Position numbers and translations under genes: made by a program
Notes under the pieces: model-generated
Told to the model about the DNA's origin: nothing
The model's database searches: none
The model's input: the letters and a program-made list of their open reading frames with translations, nothing else
Part shown: positions 43,021 to 50,141 of the stretch, piece by piece
How positions within the stretch are numbered: position 1 is the stretch's first letter
Layout of the letters: the number at the start of each line of letters is the position of its first letter
Assembly: GCF_010548275.1 (NCBI RefSeq)
Contig: NZ_JAAGLT010000003.1
Location: forward strand, 390,957-454,956
Direction of reading: 5' to 3'
Origin: Streptomyces sp. SID12488
Lineage (GTDB): Bacteria; Actinomycetota; Actinomycetes; Streptomycetales; Streptomycetaceae
Length of the DNA stretch: 64,000 bases

Positions 43021-44046
43021 ATGTCGGTCATCCGCGATTCCGTATCCGCGCACGCATCTCCGGATTCCCTTGGCCGGATCGGCTACGACCTGCTGCTGAA
43101 CGCCCTGGCCGAATGTGGGCGCGAGGAGTTCACCGGGGCGCTGCGCGCAACCGGCAGCCCCGGCGGGATCTTCCATCTCCGGCGCGGACTCGTCGTCGGC
43201 GCCGAGAGCCCCGGCGCCCCGGGCCCGGAGGCCCTGCTTCTGCGCTCCCGCCGGATCAGCGGTGAGGACTGGGCCGAGCTGGTGCGCGAGGCCGGGGGAG
43301 CACGCTGGCCGGGCGCGGAACTGATCAGGCACGGGTACGCGGGCGCCGCCCAGCTGCGGGTCGTCTGCATGATGGCGTTACGGGACGCAGTCTTCGCGGT
43401 CGTCGCCGGCCGGGTGGACGCCTGCGAACGCGACCCCGGAGCCGAGCCGCTCGCCCCCGTTCCGGTGGGCGAGGGGCCGATCCGCCTCCTCCAGGACGCC
43501 AACCGCAAACTGGCCGCCCTCGCCGCGCTGCCCCACCCGGTACGCCCGAACCGTGAGCGCCCGAGCCCGAGTTCGGCGCCGGTCGCCGTGAGCGAGGGAC
43601 AACTCACCCCCGTACAGCAGGAGTTGCTGGCCCAGGCCGACGGTCGCCTGACCGCCCGTGACCTCGCGTTCCGTACCGGCCGGGGGGTCTACACGGTGAC
43701 GGTCGAGCTGGCGCGGCTGCTCGGTGCCGGGCTCCTGGAGTGCGACGAGGGGGCCGTGCCGCTCCCGGTCGTACGGCTGCCTGAGGAGGGCCTGCGGCAG
43801 CGCAGGTCACCCGCGCCCCCGCCACTCCCGACACCACCCCCGCCGTCCCCGTACGTGGACCCCGCCGTCGTCAACGCGCTGGCCGCCGTCCTCGCCTCCG
43901 ACGCGCTGCCGCAGGCGCCCACTCCCACACTGCCCCGCCGCGATCCCGGCGCCAGTGGCATCACCGAATCTCTCGCCCCGGAAAAGCGCGGGACGAGCTG
44001 GAAAGGGTTCTTCCGCATGCGGAACGGAACTCATGGCAATTCCTAG
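43021..44046 (+). CDS. PATAN/DUF4388-like regulator with TTA codon
   Basis: The 341-aa product has an N-terminal domain (about 18-95; LLLNALAECGREEFTGALRA, GGIFHLRRGLVVGAESPGA) like PATAN/DUF4388 domains, a middle helical segment (VQQELLAQADGRLTARDLAF with a winged-helix look, about 195-245), and a Pro-rich disordered C-terminus. TTA at 43378-43380 is in frame (Leu in MMALRDAVF) and would need the bldA leucyl-tRNA. It begins an operon with two roadblock-like genes. Start ATG 43021 follows GTG 43018; AAGGGGAG lies very close. The family may sense or transmit a developmental signal. Confidence 0.7.
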   Translation: MSVIRDSVSAHASPDSLGRIGYDLLLNALAECGREEFTGALRATGSPGGIFHLRRGLVVGAESPGAPGPEALLLRSRRISGEDWAELVREAGGARWPGAELIRHGYAGAAQLRVVCMMALRDAVFAVVAGRVDACERDPGAEPLAPVPVGEGPIRLLQDANRKLAALAALPHPVRPNRERPSPSSAPVAVSEGQLTPVQQELLAQADGRLTARDLAFRTGRGVYTVTVELARLLGAGLLECDEGAVPLPVVRLPEEGLRQRRSPAPPPLPTPPPPSPYVDPAVVNALAAVLASDALPQAPTPTLPRRDPGASGITESLAPEKRGTSWKGFFRMRNGTHGNS

Positions 44047-44069
44047 AAGCCCATAGGGGAGTTGAATAC

Positions 44070-44468
44070 ATGGACCACAAAGCGCTGGCCATGGAAATGC
44101 GCGACCTGCGCGAAAAAGTGGACGGAATCACCGACACGGCGATAGCCGCGACCGACGGACTGCTCATAGCGGCGGACACCGCCGCGTCGATCGACCCCGA
44201 GAGCCTCGCAGCCATCGCCGCCGCGGGACTCGGCCTCGCCCGCCGGGCCGCCCAGGCCACCGGCCGGGGCACCCTGCGCCGGACGGTCACCTACGGCAGC
44301 CAGGGCTGCGCCGCGTTCTACGCCGTCGGGGACACCGCGCTGATGGTCGTACTCGGCGACGAGGGCGTCGACCTGGACCGGCTGCACCGTGCCACCCAGC
44401 CGGCGCTGCGCCGTATCGGATCGATCCTCACCGCGGCGGACCCCGCCGTGGCGACCGAAGGAGCGTGA
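44070..44468 (+). CDS. Roadblock/LC7-type domain protein
   Basis: The 132-aa product has the roadblock fold pattern: a helix (MEMRDLREKVDGITDTAIA), ATDGLLIAAD, a long helix (LAAIAAAGLGLARRAAQAT) and GCAAFYAVGDTALMVVLGD. Roadblock proteins bind small GTPases; in Streptomyces they occur in conservons and in small regulatory operons. GAGTTGAATAC precedes ATG 44070. It is between the PATAN-like gene and a third small gene, with a short gap to each. Confidence 0.78.
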   Translation: MDHKALAMEMRDLREKVDGITDTAIAATDGLLIAADTAASIDPESLAAIAAAGLGLARRAAQATGRGTLRRTVTYGSQGCAAFYAVGDTALMVVLGDEGVDLDRLHRATQPALRRIGSILTAADPAVATEGA

Positions 44469-44476
44469 AGGAAAGG

Positions 44477-44905
44477 ATGGGGACGAAACGCATGACCACA
44501 GGCTTCTCCGACCAGGTCATGAGCCTGGTCAAGGCACTCCGTACCGATGCCCCCGAGTGTGTCGCGTCGGGGGTGGTCGACATGTCCACGGGGATGCTGC
44601 TCTCGTACGAGACGATCGACAACCATCCGCCGGAGGTCCTCGACCTGCTGGCGGGCGCGACCCTCGACCTGTTCCAGGGCCGTACGGTCGTGATGATCGA
44701 GGACGTGTTCAAGGAACGGCGGGGCACTCCCAGCGACCAGCACTTCTTCCAGGAGATCCTCGTCAACAGCGAGAACCTCACTCACCTGTTCGTGCGGCTG
44801 AACGAGCAGCAGGACGTCGTCGCTGTGGTCGTCTGCCGCAAGGCGGTCAACGTAGGCATGCTCTTCGCCCAGGTGCGGCGGGTGGTCAAGGAGTACAGCC
44901 TCTGA
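44477..44905 (+). CDS. Second roadblock-like small protein
   Basis: The 142-aa product (FSDQVMSLVKALRTDAPECV, SGVVDMSTGMLLSYETID, LLAGATLDLFQGRTVVMIE, NSENLTHLFVRLNEQQDVVAVVVC) follows a roadblock-like helix-strand order but with a longer insert. ATG 44477 with AAGGA 4-5 bases upstream is preferred; GTG 44465 overlaps the previous stop, and ATG 44492 is the next option. It completes a three-gene unit ending at a strong terminator. Confidence 0.68.
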   Translation: MGTKRMTTGFSDQVMSLVKALRTDAPECVASGVVDMSTGMLLSYETIDNHPPEVLDLLAGATLDLFQGRTVVMIEDVFKERRGTPSDQHFFQEILVNSENLTHLFVRLNEQQDVVAVVVCRKAVNVGMLFAQVRRVVKEYSL

Positions 44906-44943
44906 ACACTGAAGAGCTGAACAGCCGCTGAGCGGAACGCGGA

Positions 44944-44985
44944 CGGGCCCCTCCCCAGGAAACCGAGGTCCTGGGGAGGGGCCCG
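44944..44985. terminator. 17-bp perfect terminator hairpin
   Basis: CGGGCCCCTCCCCAGGA pairs perfectly with TCCTGGGGAGGGGCCCG around an eight-base loop. It lies between the roadblock operon and the convergent ABC permease gene and should stop transcription from both sides. Confidence 0.85.
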
Positions 44986-45009
44986 TGTGGTGGGCGGGTG
45001 CGGGAGGCC

Positions 45010-47340
45010 CTACTCCGTACGCAGGCCCTCCGGCCGCATCAGCCGCAGCAGCGGCGGCAGACTCAGCACCGTCACCAGCAGCGCGACGCCCGCGCCGATG
45101 CCGGTCATCGTCAGTACGGCGGCCCAGTCGATGCCGATCGACCTGCTCGTCATCTTCAGCAGGACGACGCCCAGGGTCAGTCCCACCACCGACGACAGCA
45201 CGAGCCCCAGTCCGATCGGGATCGCCGTCTGCCACAGCACCGACAGGCTCAGCGTGCGCCGCCGGGTGCCGAAGGCGACCAGGGACGACAGCAGCTTCCG
45301 GCGCTCGCGCAGCTGCTCCAGCTGGGAGACCAGCAGGCTCACCCCGATCAGCAGCAGCACGCAGGTGGCGCCGACGAACAGGCCGGTGCGGATCGAGTTG
45401 AACTGCTTGGTGCGGTTGCTCGACGTCCAGGTGTAGGGCTCCGTGAGGGGGTCGATCCGCGCCGCCGTGTTGCGGACCAGGTCGGGGGCGTCCGCCACCT
45501 CGGGGTCGAGGCCGATGAAGATCTGTCCGGCGGCCTCCGCGACGGTCTCCTCGGGCATGGCGCCCGGAGTGGCCAGGATGCCGCCGCGCTCGGTCCCGGA
45601 CGGGTCCTCGCGCACGCCGGCCTGCTTGAGGCCTGCCGGTACCGTCCAGGCGACCGACGGCTTCGTCGTCCGGGTGGCGGTCGGGCTGATCCACAACTCC
45701 CGGCCCGGCTTGACCAGTCGGGGCGTCTGCGTGTCGTACTCGGCGCCCCGCACGGTGAAGACGTCGCCGTCGTGGCACGAGGGCAGATGGCCCACCTCAC
45801 GCAGTGTCGCGCAGTCGCCGATGGTCACCTCGACATAGCTTTCCGGGGACTTGGCCTTCTCGCCGACCGAGGCGAAGGAGATCATGGTGATCTTCCGTAC
45901 GCCCTTGGTGCTGGTGAGTTCCTGGGCCGCCGAGGCCGGCGAGACGTTGTCGGGAGCGCTGAACTCCATCTGGGCCCGGTCGAGGTGCTGGTCCGACGCG
46001 GTCGTGTAGGCGCCGGAGACCCCGGCGAAGAATATCTGCAGCGCGATCGCACCTGCCACCGCCACCGCGATGCCGTTCACCATGCGGGCCGCCGAACCGC
46101 TGCTCAACTGGAGCCGCCGGACGGCCAGTTGCCAGGAAAGCCCGCCGGAGCCGAGCCGGGCGACCACTGCCTCGACAACCCAGGGCAGGAGCGCGGTGAC
46201 CCCGATGAGCAGCAACGAGACACCGATGATGACAAGGGCGTCGTTGAACTGCCCGGCGCTGTCGCCCTGCCCGATCATGGGGGAGAGCGCCGCGACCCCG
46301 CCCAGCGGCAGCAGCAGCCGCCACCACAGCCGACGGCGCGGGGGCCGGGCCGTACGCACCACGCCGAGCGGCTCGATCACCACACCGCGCAGCGCGAACA
46401 GGGTGACCAGCACGGCGGCCAACGGCACGGCGACCGCGACCAAGACGGCCAGCGCGGGCGCCGGATTCAGGTCACTGGGGAACACGCTCATGTCGAGGAC
46501 GGCGATGTAGCCCGCGGCCTGACGGCCGATCAGGAAGAAGACGCTGCCGAAGACGAGCCCGACCGTGGCACCCGCGAACGCTTCGCCCGCGGCGATCCGC
46601 CGGGTCATCCCGCCGTCGGCGCCCACCAGCCGCAGCGCGGCCAGCCGCCGGTCACGCCGCTCACCGCCGAACCGTACGGCCGTGGCGATGAAGACGCCGA
46701 CCGGCATCAGCAGCACCACGAAGACGACGAGGGTGAGCAGGATCAGGATGGGGTCCATCCCCTCGGACGACGGATGCAGATCCCCGAACCGGTTGATCCG
46801 CGTCACCACACCGACATCGAAGTGCTTTTCGAGGCCCTCGCCACCCCGGTAGAAGGAGAGTTCGGCCGGGCCGAGGAGCCCGGTGTCGCCGATGGTACCG
46901 ACGATCCGGTCCGACAGCCGCTCCCGGAGCAACCTGCCCTCGCCGGACTTCAGCAGCCGTTCGAGAGCGGGCGAGACGTACATCTCCCCTACTGCGGGAA
47001 AACCGTCGATCCCCGGCGGCAGGGGTGCTCGTACCCCCTCGGGCTCCAGCTCCCGCCCGTATACGTCGTCCGTGCGGAAGGTCGTGTCGACGCTCGCGAC
47101 GATCAGCGTGTTGTCGGCCTTCGGCATCTGCTTGTCGACGTACATGATGGTCGTCCGGGCGTTCCCGCGCTCGCCCCGGCCCGACAGGGCGCTCGGGATG
47201 GCGGTCGTCAGCAGCAGCAGTGCCACCCCGAGCCCGACCCCGACGGCCGTCAGCAGGACCCGCCCCCAGCCCTCGCGCCCGCCCGTGAAGGCGAACCGGA
47301 CCCCCATGCCCAGGTCCCTGCTCCACTGCCGAGCACTCAT
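45010..47340 (-). CDS. FtsX-like ABC transporter permease
   Basis: The 776-aa protein has an N-terminal helix, a large extracytoplasmic domain, and membrane helix groups near residues 205-330 and 390-470, with a final group near 660-770 (VLTMTGIGAGVALLVTVLSLPP). This is the MacB/FtsX architecture of two tandem FtsX domains. It joins the ATP-binding protein encoded just upstream (4-base overlap) in exporting a lipid, peptide or drug. The PadR gene at the head of the operon suggests response to a xenobiotic. Substrate unknown. Confidence 0.88.
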   Translation of the reverse strand: MSARQWSRDLGMGVRFAFTGGREGWGRVLLTAVGVGLGVALLLLTTAIPSALSGRGERGNARTTIMYVDKQMPKADNTLIVASVDTTFRTDDVYGRELEPEGVRAPLPPGIDGFPAVGEMYVSPALERLLKSGEGRLLRERLSDRIVGTIGDTGLLGPAELSFYRGGEGLEKHFDVGVVTRINRFGDLHPSSEGMDPILILLTLVVFVVLLMPVGVFIATAVRFGGERRDRRLAALRLVGADGGMTRRIAAGEAFAGATVGLVFGSVFFLIGRQAAGYIAVLDMSVFPSDLNPAPALAVLVAVAVPLAAVLVTLFALRGVVIEPLGVVRTARPPRRRLWWRLLLPLGGVAALSPMIGQGDSAGQFNDALVIIGVSLLLIGVTALLPWVVEAVVARLGSGGLSWQLAVRRLQLSSGSAARMVNGIAVAVAGAIALQIFFAGVSGAYTTASDQHLDRAQMEFSAPDNVSPASAAQELTSTKGVRKITMISFASVGEKAKSPESYVEVTIGDCATLREVGHLPSCHDGDVFTVRGAEYDTQTPRLVKPGRELWISPTATRTTKPSVAWTVPAGLKQAGVREDPSGTERGGILATPGAMPEETVAEAAGQIFIGLDPEVADAPDLVRNTAARIDPLTEPYTWTSSNRTKQFNSIRTGLFVGATCVLLLIGVSLLVSQLEQLRERRKLLSSLVAFGTRRRTLSLSVLWQTAIPIGLGLVLSSVVGLTLGVVLLKMTSRSIGIDWAAVLTMTGIGAGVALLVTVLSLPPLLRLMRPEGLRTE

Positions 47341-48038
47341 ACGACGCGCTCCATGTCCCGCGACTTCCCGTCCCGTACGACGATCTCGCGGTCCGAGTAG
47401 GCGGCCACCCGCGCCTCGTGCGTGACGAGCACGACGGCGGCGTTGGTCGACCGGGCCGCCTCGGTGAGCAGCTCCATCACGCGCTCGCCGTTGAGCGAGT
47501 CGAGGGCGCCGGTGGGCTCGTCGGCGAACAGCACCCGCGGGCTGGTGACCAAAGCCCGGGCGACAGCCACCCGTTGGCCCTGGCCGCCGGACACCTCGCC
47601 GGGCCGCTTGCCCTTGAGGTCGTCGACCTCCAGCCGCTCCATCCAGGACAGCGCGGTCCGCTCGGCCTCCTTGCGGGAGGTCCCGTTGAGGCGGAGGGGG
47701 AGCGCCACGTTCTCGACGCAGGTGAGCTCCGGCACGAGCTGCCCGAACTGGAACACGAACCCGAACTCGGTGCGCCGCAGCTGACTCCGCTGCCCGTCGC
47801 TCATGCCGGCCATCTCGCGACCGTTGTACGTGATGGACCCCGAGTCGGGCGGCACGATCCCGGCGAGACAGTGCAGCAGGGTCGACTTGCCGGACCCGGA
47901 CGGGCCCATCACGGCGACGACCTCGCCGGGATGTATCGAGAACTCGGCGCCGTCGAGCGCGTTGGTCGGGCCGTAGGCCTTGCGCAGTTCGCTCGCGACG
48001 AGCAGGGAACCGGGAGGAGCGGTCATGGGAACGGTCAT
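47337..48038 (-). CDS. ABC transporter ATP-binding protein (MacB/LolD type)
   Basis: The 233-aa product has Walker A GPSGSGKSTLLH (about 44-55), Q-loop FQFGQLVPELT, signature EVSGGQGQRVAVARAL (about 143-158; LSGGQ variant), Walker B VLFADEPTGALDS and H-loop LVTHEARV. It drives the FtsX-like permease. It overlaps PadR (48035-48038) and permease (47337-47340) genes by four bases each, so the three are one translationally coupled operon. Confidence 0.93.
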   Translation of the reverse strand: MTVPMTAPPGSLLVASELRKAYGPTNALDGAEFSIHPGEVVAVMGPSGSGKSTLLHCLAGIVPPDSGSITYNGREMAGMSDGQRSQLRRTEFGFVFQFGQLVPELTCVENVALPLRLNGTSRKEAERTALSWMERLEVDDLKGKRPGEVSGGQGQRVAVARALVTSPRVLFADEPTGALDSLNGERVMELLTEAARSTNAAVVLVTHEARVAAYSDREIVVRDGKSRDMERVV

Positions 48039-48562
48039 CGGGACGTCACCGCCAGAGCGAGCTTGTCGAGACGCGCGGCGGTCAGTTCCAGCCAGCGCAG
48101 ATCGGCTTCGAGGTGGAACAGGGCGTGGTCGCAGACGAGCTGGTCGGCGAGGTCGCCCCGGCGCTTGCGGTCGGTGAGGATGCGCATCATCCGCAGGTGC
48201 TCGGCGCGCTGGGTGTCGAGGATGTCACCGGCGTTCCGGTGCGTGAGCAGCGCGAGGACGACCTTGGTGTAGAGGGTCGACTGCAGATACGGCTCGGGCT
48301 TCTCGGGCGTCGCGAGCCACTGTCCGACGTCGGTGATCCCGGCGTCCGTGATCGCGTACCGCTTGCGCTCGGGCCCGTCGCCGGACTCGACCCCGTCGAC
48401 CTCGACGAGTCCGTGCTTCAGCAGCCGGGACATCGTCGCGTAGACCTGCCCGTAGTGCAGCGGGCGATCCTGACCGAACTTCTCGTCAAAGGCCCGCTTC
48501 AGGTCGTAACCGTGACGGGGGCCGGACTCCAGGAGTCCCAGAAGGGTGTGACCGATGGACAT
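48035..48562 (-). CDS. PadR-family transcriptional regulator
   Basis: The 175-aa product has a winged helix (SIGHTLLGLLESGPRHGYDLKR, HYGQVYATMSRLLKHGLVEVDG) and a C-terminal Vir_act_alpha-type dimerisation domain (about 95-170). PadR proteins repress transport or detoxification genes and are released by small ligands. It heads the ABC exporter operon and probably binds the large inverted repeat that lies 9-53 bases upstream of its start. Confidence 0.93.
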   Translation of the reverse strand: MSIGHTLLGLLESGPRHGYDLKRAFDEKFGQDRPLHYGQVYATMSRLLKHGLVEVDGVESGDGPERKRYAITDAGITDVGQWLATPEKPEPYLQSTLYTKVVLALLTHRNAGDILDTQRAEHLRMMRILTDRKRRGDLADQLVCDHALFHLEADLRWLELTAARLDKLALAVTSR

Positions 48563-48570
48563 GGGGAGGA

Positions 48571-48615
48571 CTATACACAGCAGGTATACGTGGTGTGTAT
48601 ACCTGCTGTGTATAG
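48571..48615. promoter_or_regulatory. Probable PadR operator: 19-bp inverted repeat
   Basis: CTATACACAGCAGGTATAC (48571-48589) and GTATACCTGCTGTGTATAG (48597-48615) are perfect inverse copies around a seven-base spacer. Each arm also holds its own TATAC-N7-GTATA dyad, so two regulator dimers could bind. It covers the promoter region of the PadR gene, implying autoregulation. Confidence 0.82.
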
Positions 48616-48681
48616 ATCAGGGGGGACACAACCAGCCTGTCTGGGGGTCCCCCCTCTGGGGGAGTTTGAGGACGAGGCCCT

Positions 48682-48960
48682 TCAGTCCGACGGGGGTCTG
48701 GGGGCGGAGCCCCCAGGGGGCCGCCCACGGCGCCGGATCGGCCCCGCTTCCCCCGGCAGCCTCCCCGCCTCCGCCAGCGCCCGCCGCAGCACGAACTCGA
48801 TCTGCGCGTTGGCCGAGCGCAGCTCGTCCCCGGCCCACCGGGCCAGCGCGTCGTACACGGCGGGGTCCAGCCGCAACAGCACCTGCTTGCGCTGCTGCTG
48901 CGGCCGGCGCGCGGGGCGTTCGGGGTTCTCGGCGGTCGAACCCCCGGAGGGATCGCTCAC
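48682..48960 (-). CDS. Small ribbon-helix-helix-type protein
   Basis: The 92-aa product has the core QQQRKQVLLRLDPAVYDALARW, then a helix AGDELRSANAQIEFVLRRAL, which is the strand-helix-helix pattern of RHH DNA-binding proteins. Both ends are disordered. GTG 48960 overlaps the stop of the SPFH gene (GTGA), so the two are coupled. It probably regulates this operon or acts with the SPFH protein. Confidence 0.72.
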   Translation of the reverse strand: MSDPSGGSTAENPERPARRPQQQRKQVLLRLDPAVYDALARWAGDELRSANAQIEFVLRRALAEAGRLPGEAGPIRRRGRPPGGSAPRPPSD

Positions 48961-49886
48961 TGGTACAGGGACCCCGTGTTCATGACCGGCTGCACCGCAC
49001 GGTCGCCGCACAGCACCACCAGCAGGTTCGACACCATCGCCGCCTTCCGTTCGGAGTCCAGCTCCACGATGTCCTGCTCGGCGATCCGGGCGAGCGCGGC
49101 CTCGACCATCCCCACCGCGCCGTCGACGATCAGCCGCCGCGCCGCGACGACCGCCCCCGCCTGCTGCCGCTGGAGCATCGCCGAGGCGATCTCGGGAGCG
49201 TACGCGAGGTGGGTGAAGCGGGACTCGATGATGTGGACGCCGGCCGCGGCTACGCGCGCGTGCAGCTCGACGGCCAGCTTCTCGGTGATCTCCTCGGCGT
49301 TGCCGCGCAGCGAGAGCCCGTCCTCCTCGTGGGCGTCGTACGGGTACTCGATGGCGATGTGCCGGACGGCCGCTTCGGTCTGCGTGGCGACGAACTCGAT
49401 GTAGTTGTCCACCTCGAACGTCGCCTGCGCGGTGTCCTTGACCTTCCAGACCACGACCGAGGCGAGCTCGATCGGGTTGCCGTAGGCGTCGTTGACCTTG
49501 AGGACGGCCGTCTCGTGGTTGCGGACCCGGGTCGAGATCTTCGTGCGCGAGGTGAACGGGTTCACCCAGCGCAGCCCGTCCTGCCGGATCGTCCCCCGGT
49601 ACCGCCCGAAGAGCTGGACCACCCGGGCCTCACCGGGCGCCACGGTGTTGAGCCCGCGCAGCGAGATGAGGGCGGCGACGAGAACGACGGCACCCCCCAC
49701 GGCGAAGCCCGGGTTCACCGACCCGGCCGCGAACAGGATGACGGCGCCCAGGAGTCCGACCAGTCCCAGCAGCAGGGCGAGCCCGCCCCCGATGCTGTGG
49801 GCCGTGAACTCCCGGACCTGTGGATCGGGCATGTCGGGCAGATCGACGTCGGGATCGGTGGTCGGAGCGGAGTCGTGTGTGGTCAT
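48957..49886 (-). CDS. SPFH/Band 7 domain membrane protein
   Basis: The 309-aa protein has a cytoplasmic N-tail, two membrane helices (about 35-58 and 64-82) and an SPFH domain (about 90-300; APGEARVVQLFGRYRGTIRQDG, RTKISTRVRNHETAVLKVND, VAAAGVHIIESRFTHLAYAPE). SPFH proteins form membrane microdomain scaffolds and oligomeric cages. The RHH gene follows directly. A dyad is found 65 bases upstream of its start. Confidence 0.9.
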   Translation of the reverse strand: MTTHDSAPTTDPDVDLPDMPDPQVREFTAHSIGGGLALLLGLVGLLGAVILFAAGSVNPGFAVGGAVVLVAALISLRGLNTVAPGEARVVQLFGRYRGTIRQDGLRWVNPFTSRTKISTRVRNHETAVLKVNDAYGNPIELASVVVWKVKDTAQATFEVDNYIEFVATQTEAAVRHIAIEYPYDAHEEDGLSLRGNAEEITEKLAVELHARVAAAGVHIIESRFTHLAYAPEIASAMLQRQQAGAVVAARRLIVDGAVGMVEAALARIAEQDIVELDSERKAAMVSNLLVVLCGDRAVQPVMNTGSLYQ

Positions 49887-49950
49887 GGGTGGTGCCCCCG
49901 TTTCATGGCTGTTGTGGCCGCCGCGGCCAGAACCTAGCAGCGTTCTATCT

Positions 49951-49964
49951 AAGTGATATCACTT
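49951..49964. promoter_or_regulatory. 14-bp palindrome upstream of the SPFH-RHH operon
   Basis: AAGTGATATCACTT is a perfect palindrome in an A/T-rich patch 65-78 bases before the SPFH start. It is a likely operator; the RHH protein of the operon is a natural candidate to bind it, though GntR-type regulators also use such sites. Confidence 0.6.
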
Positions 49965-50141
49965 TAGCGGATACGGCAACCTTCCGCAGCCCCCGGTAGT
50001 CGGTTCCAGTGGGGCAGGTGCTGATTGTCACGTCCGGAAAAGGGGGGATCGAAAGCTCGTCGTCTTATCCGCCGGTGTTAGTTTTCTGAGCTGACCTGTG
50101 CCATGAACCTGTGCGAAGAAGGAAGCGGAGCGAAGCGACCC

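Noticed and set aside
30135..44905. Biosynthetic gene cluster based on LLM oxidoreductase, methyltransferase and GNAT genes
   Set aside because: No core synthase, NRPS, PKS or terpene cyclase is present; these genes are scattered and separately oriented.
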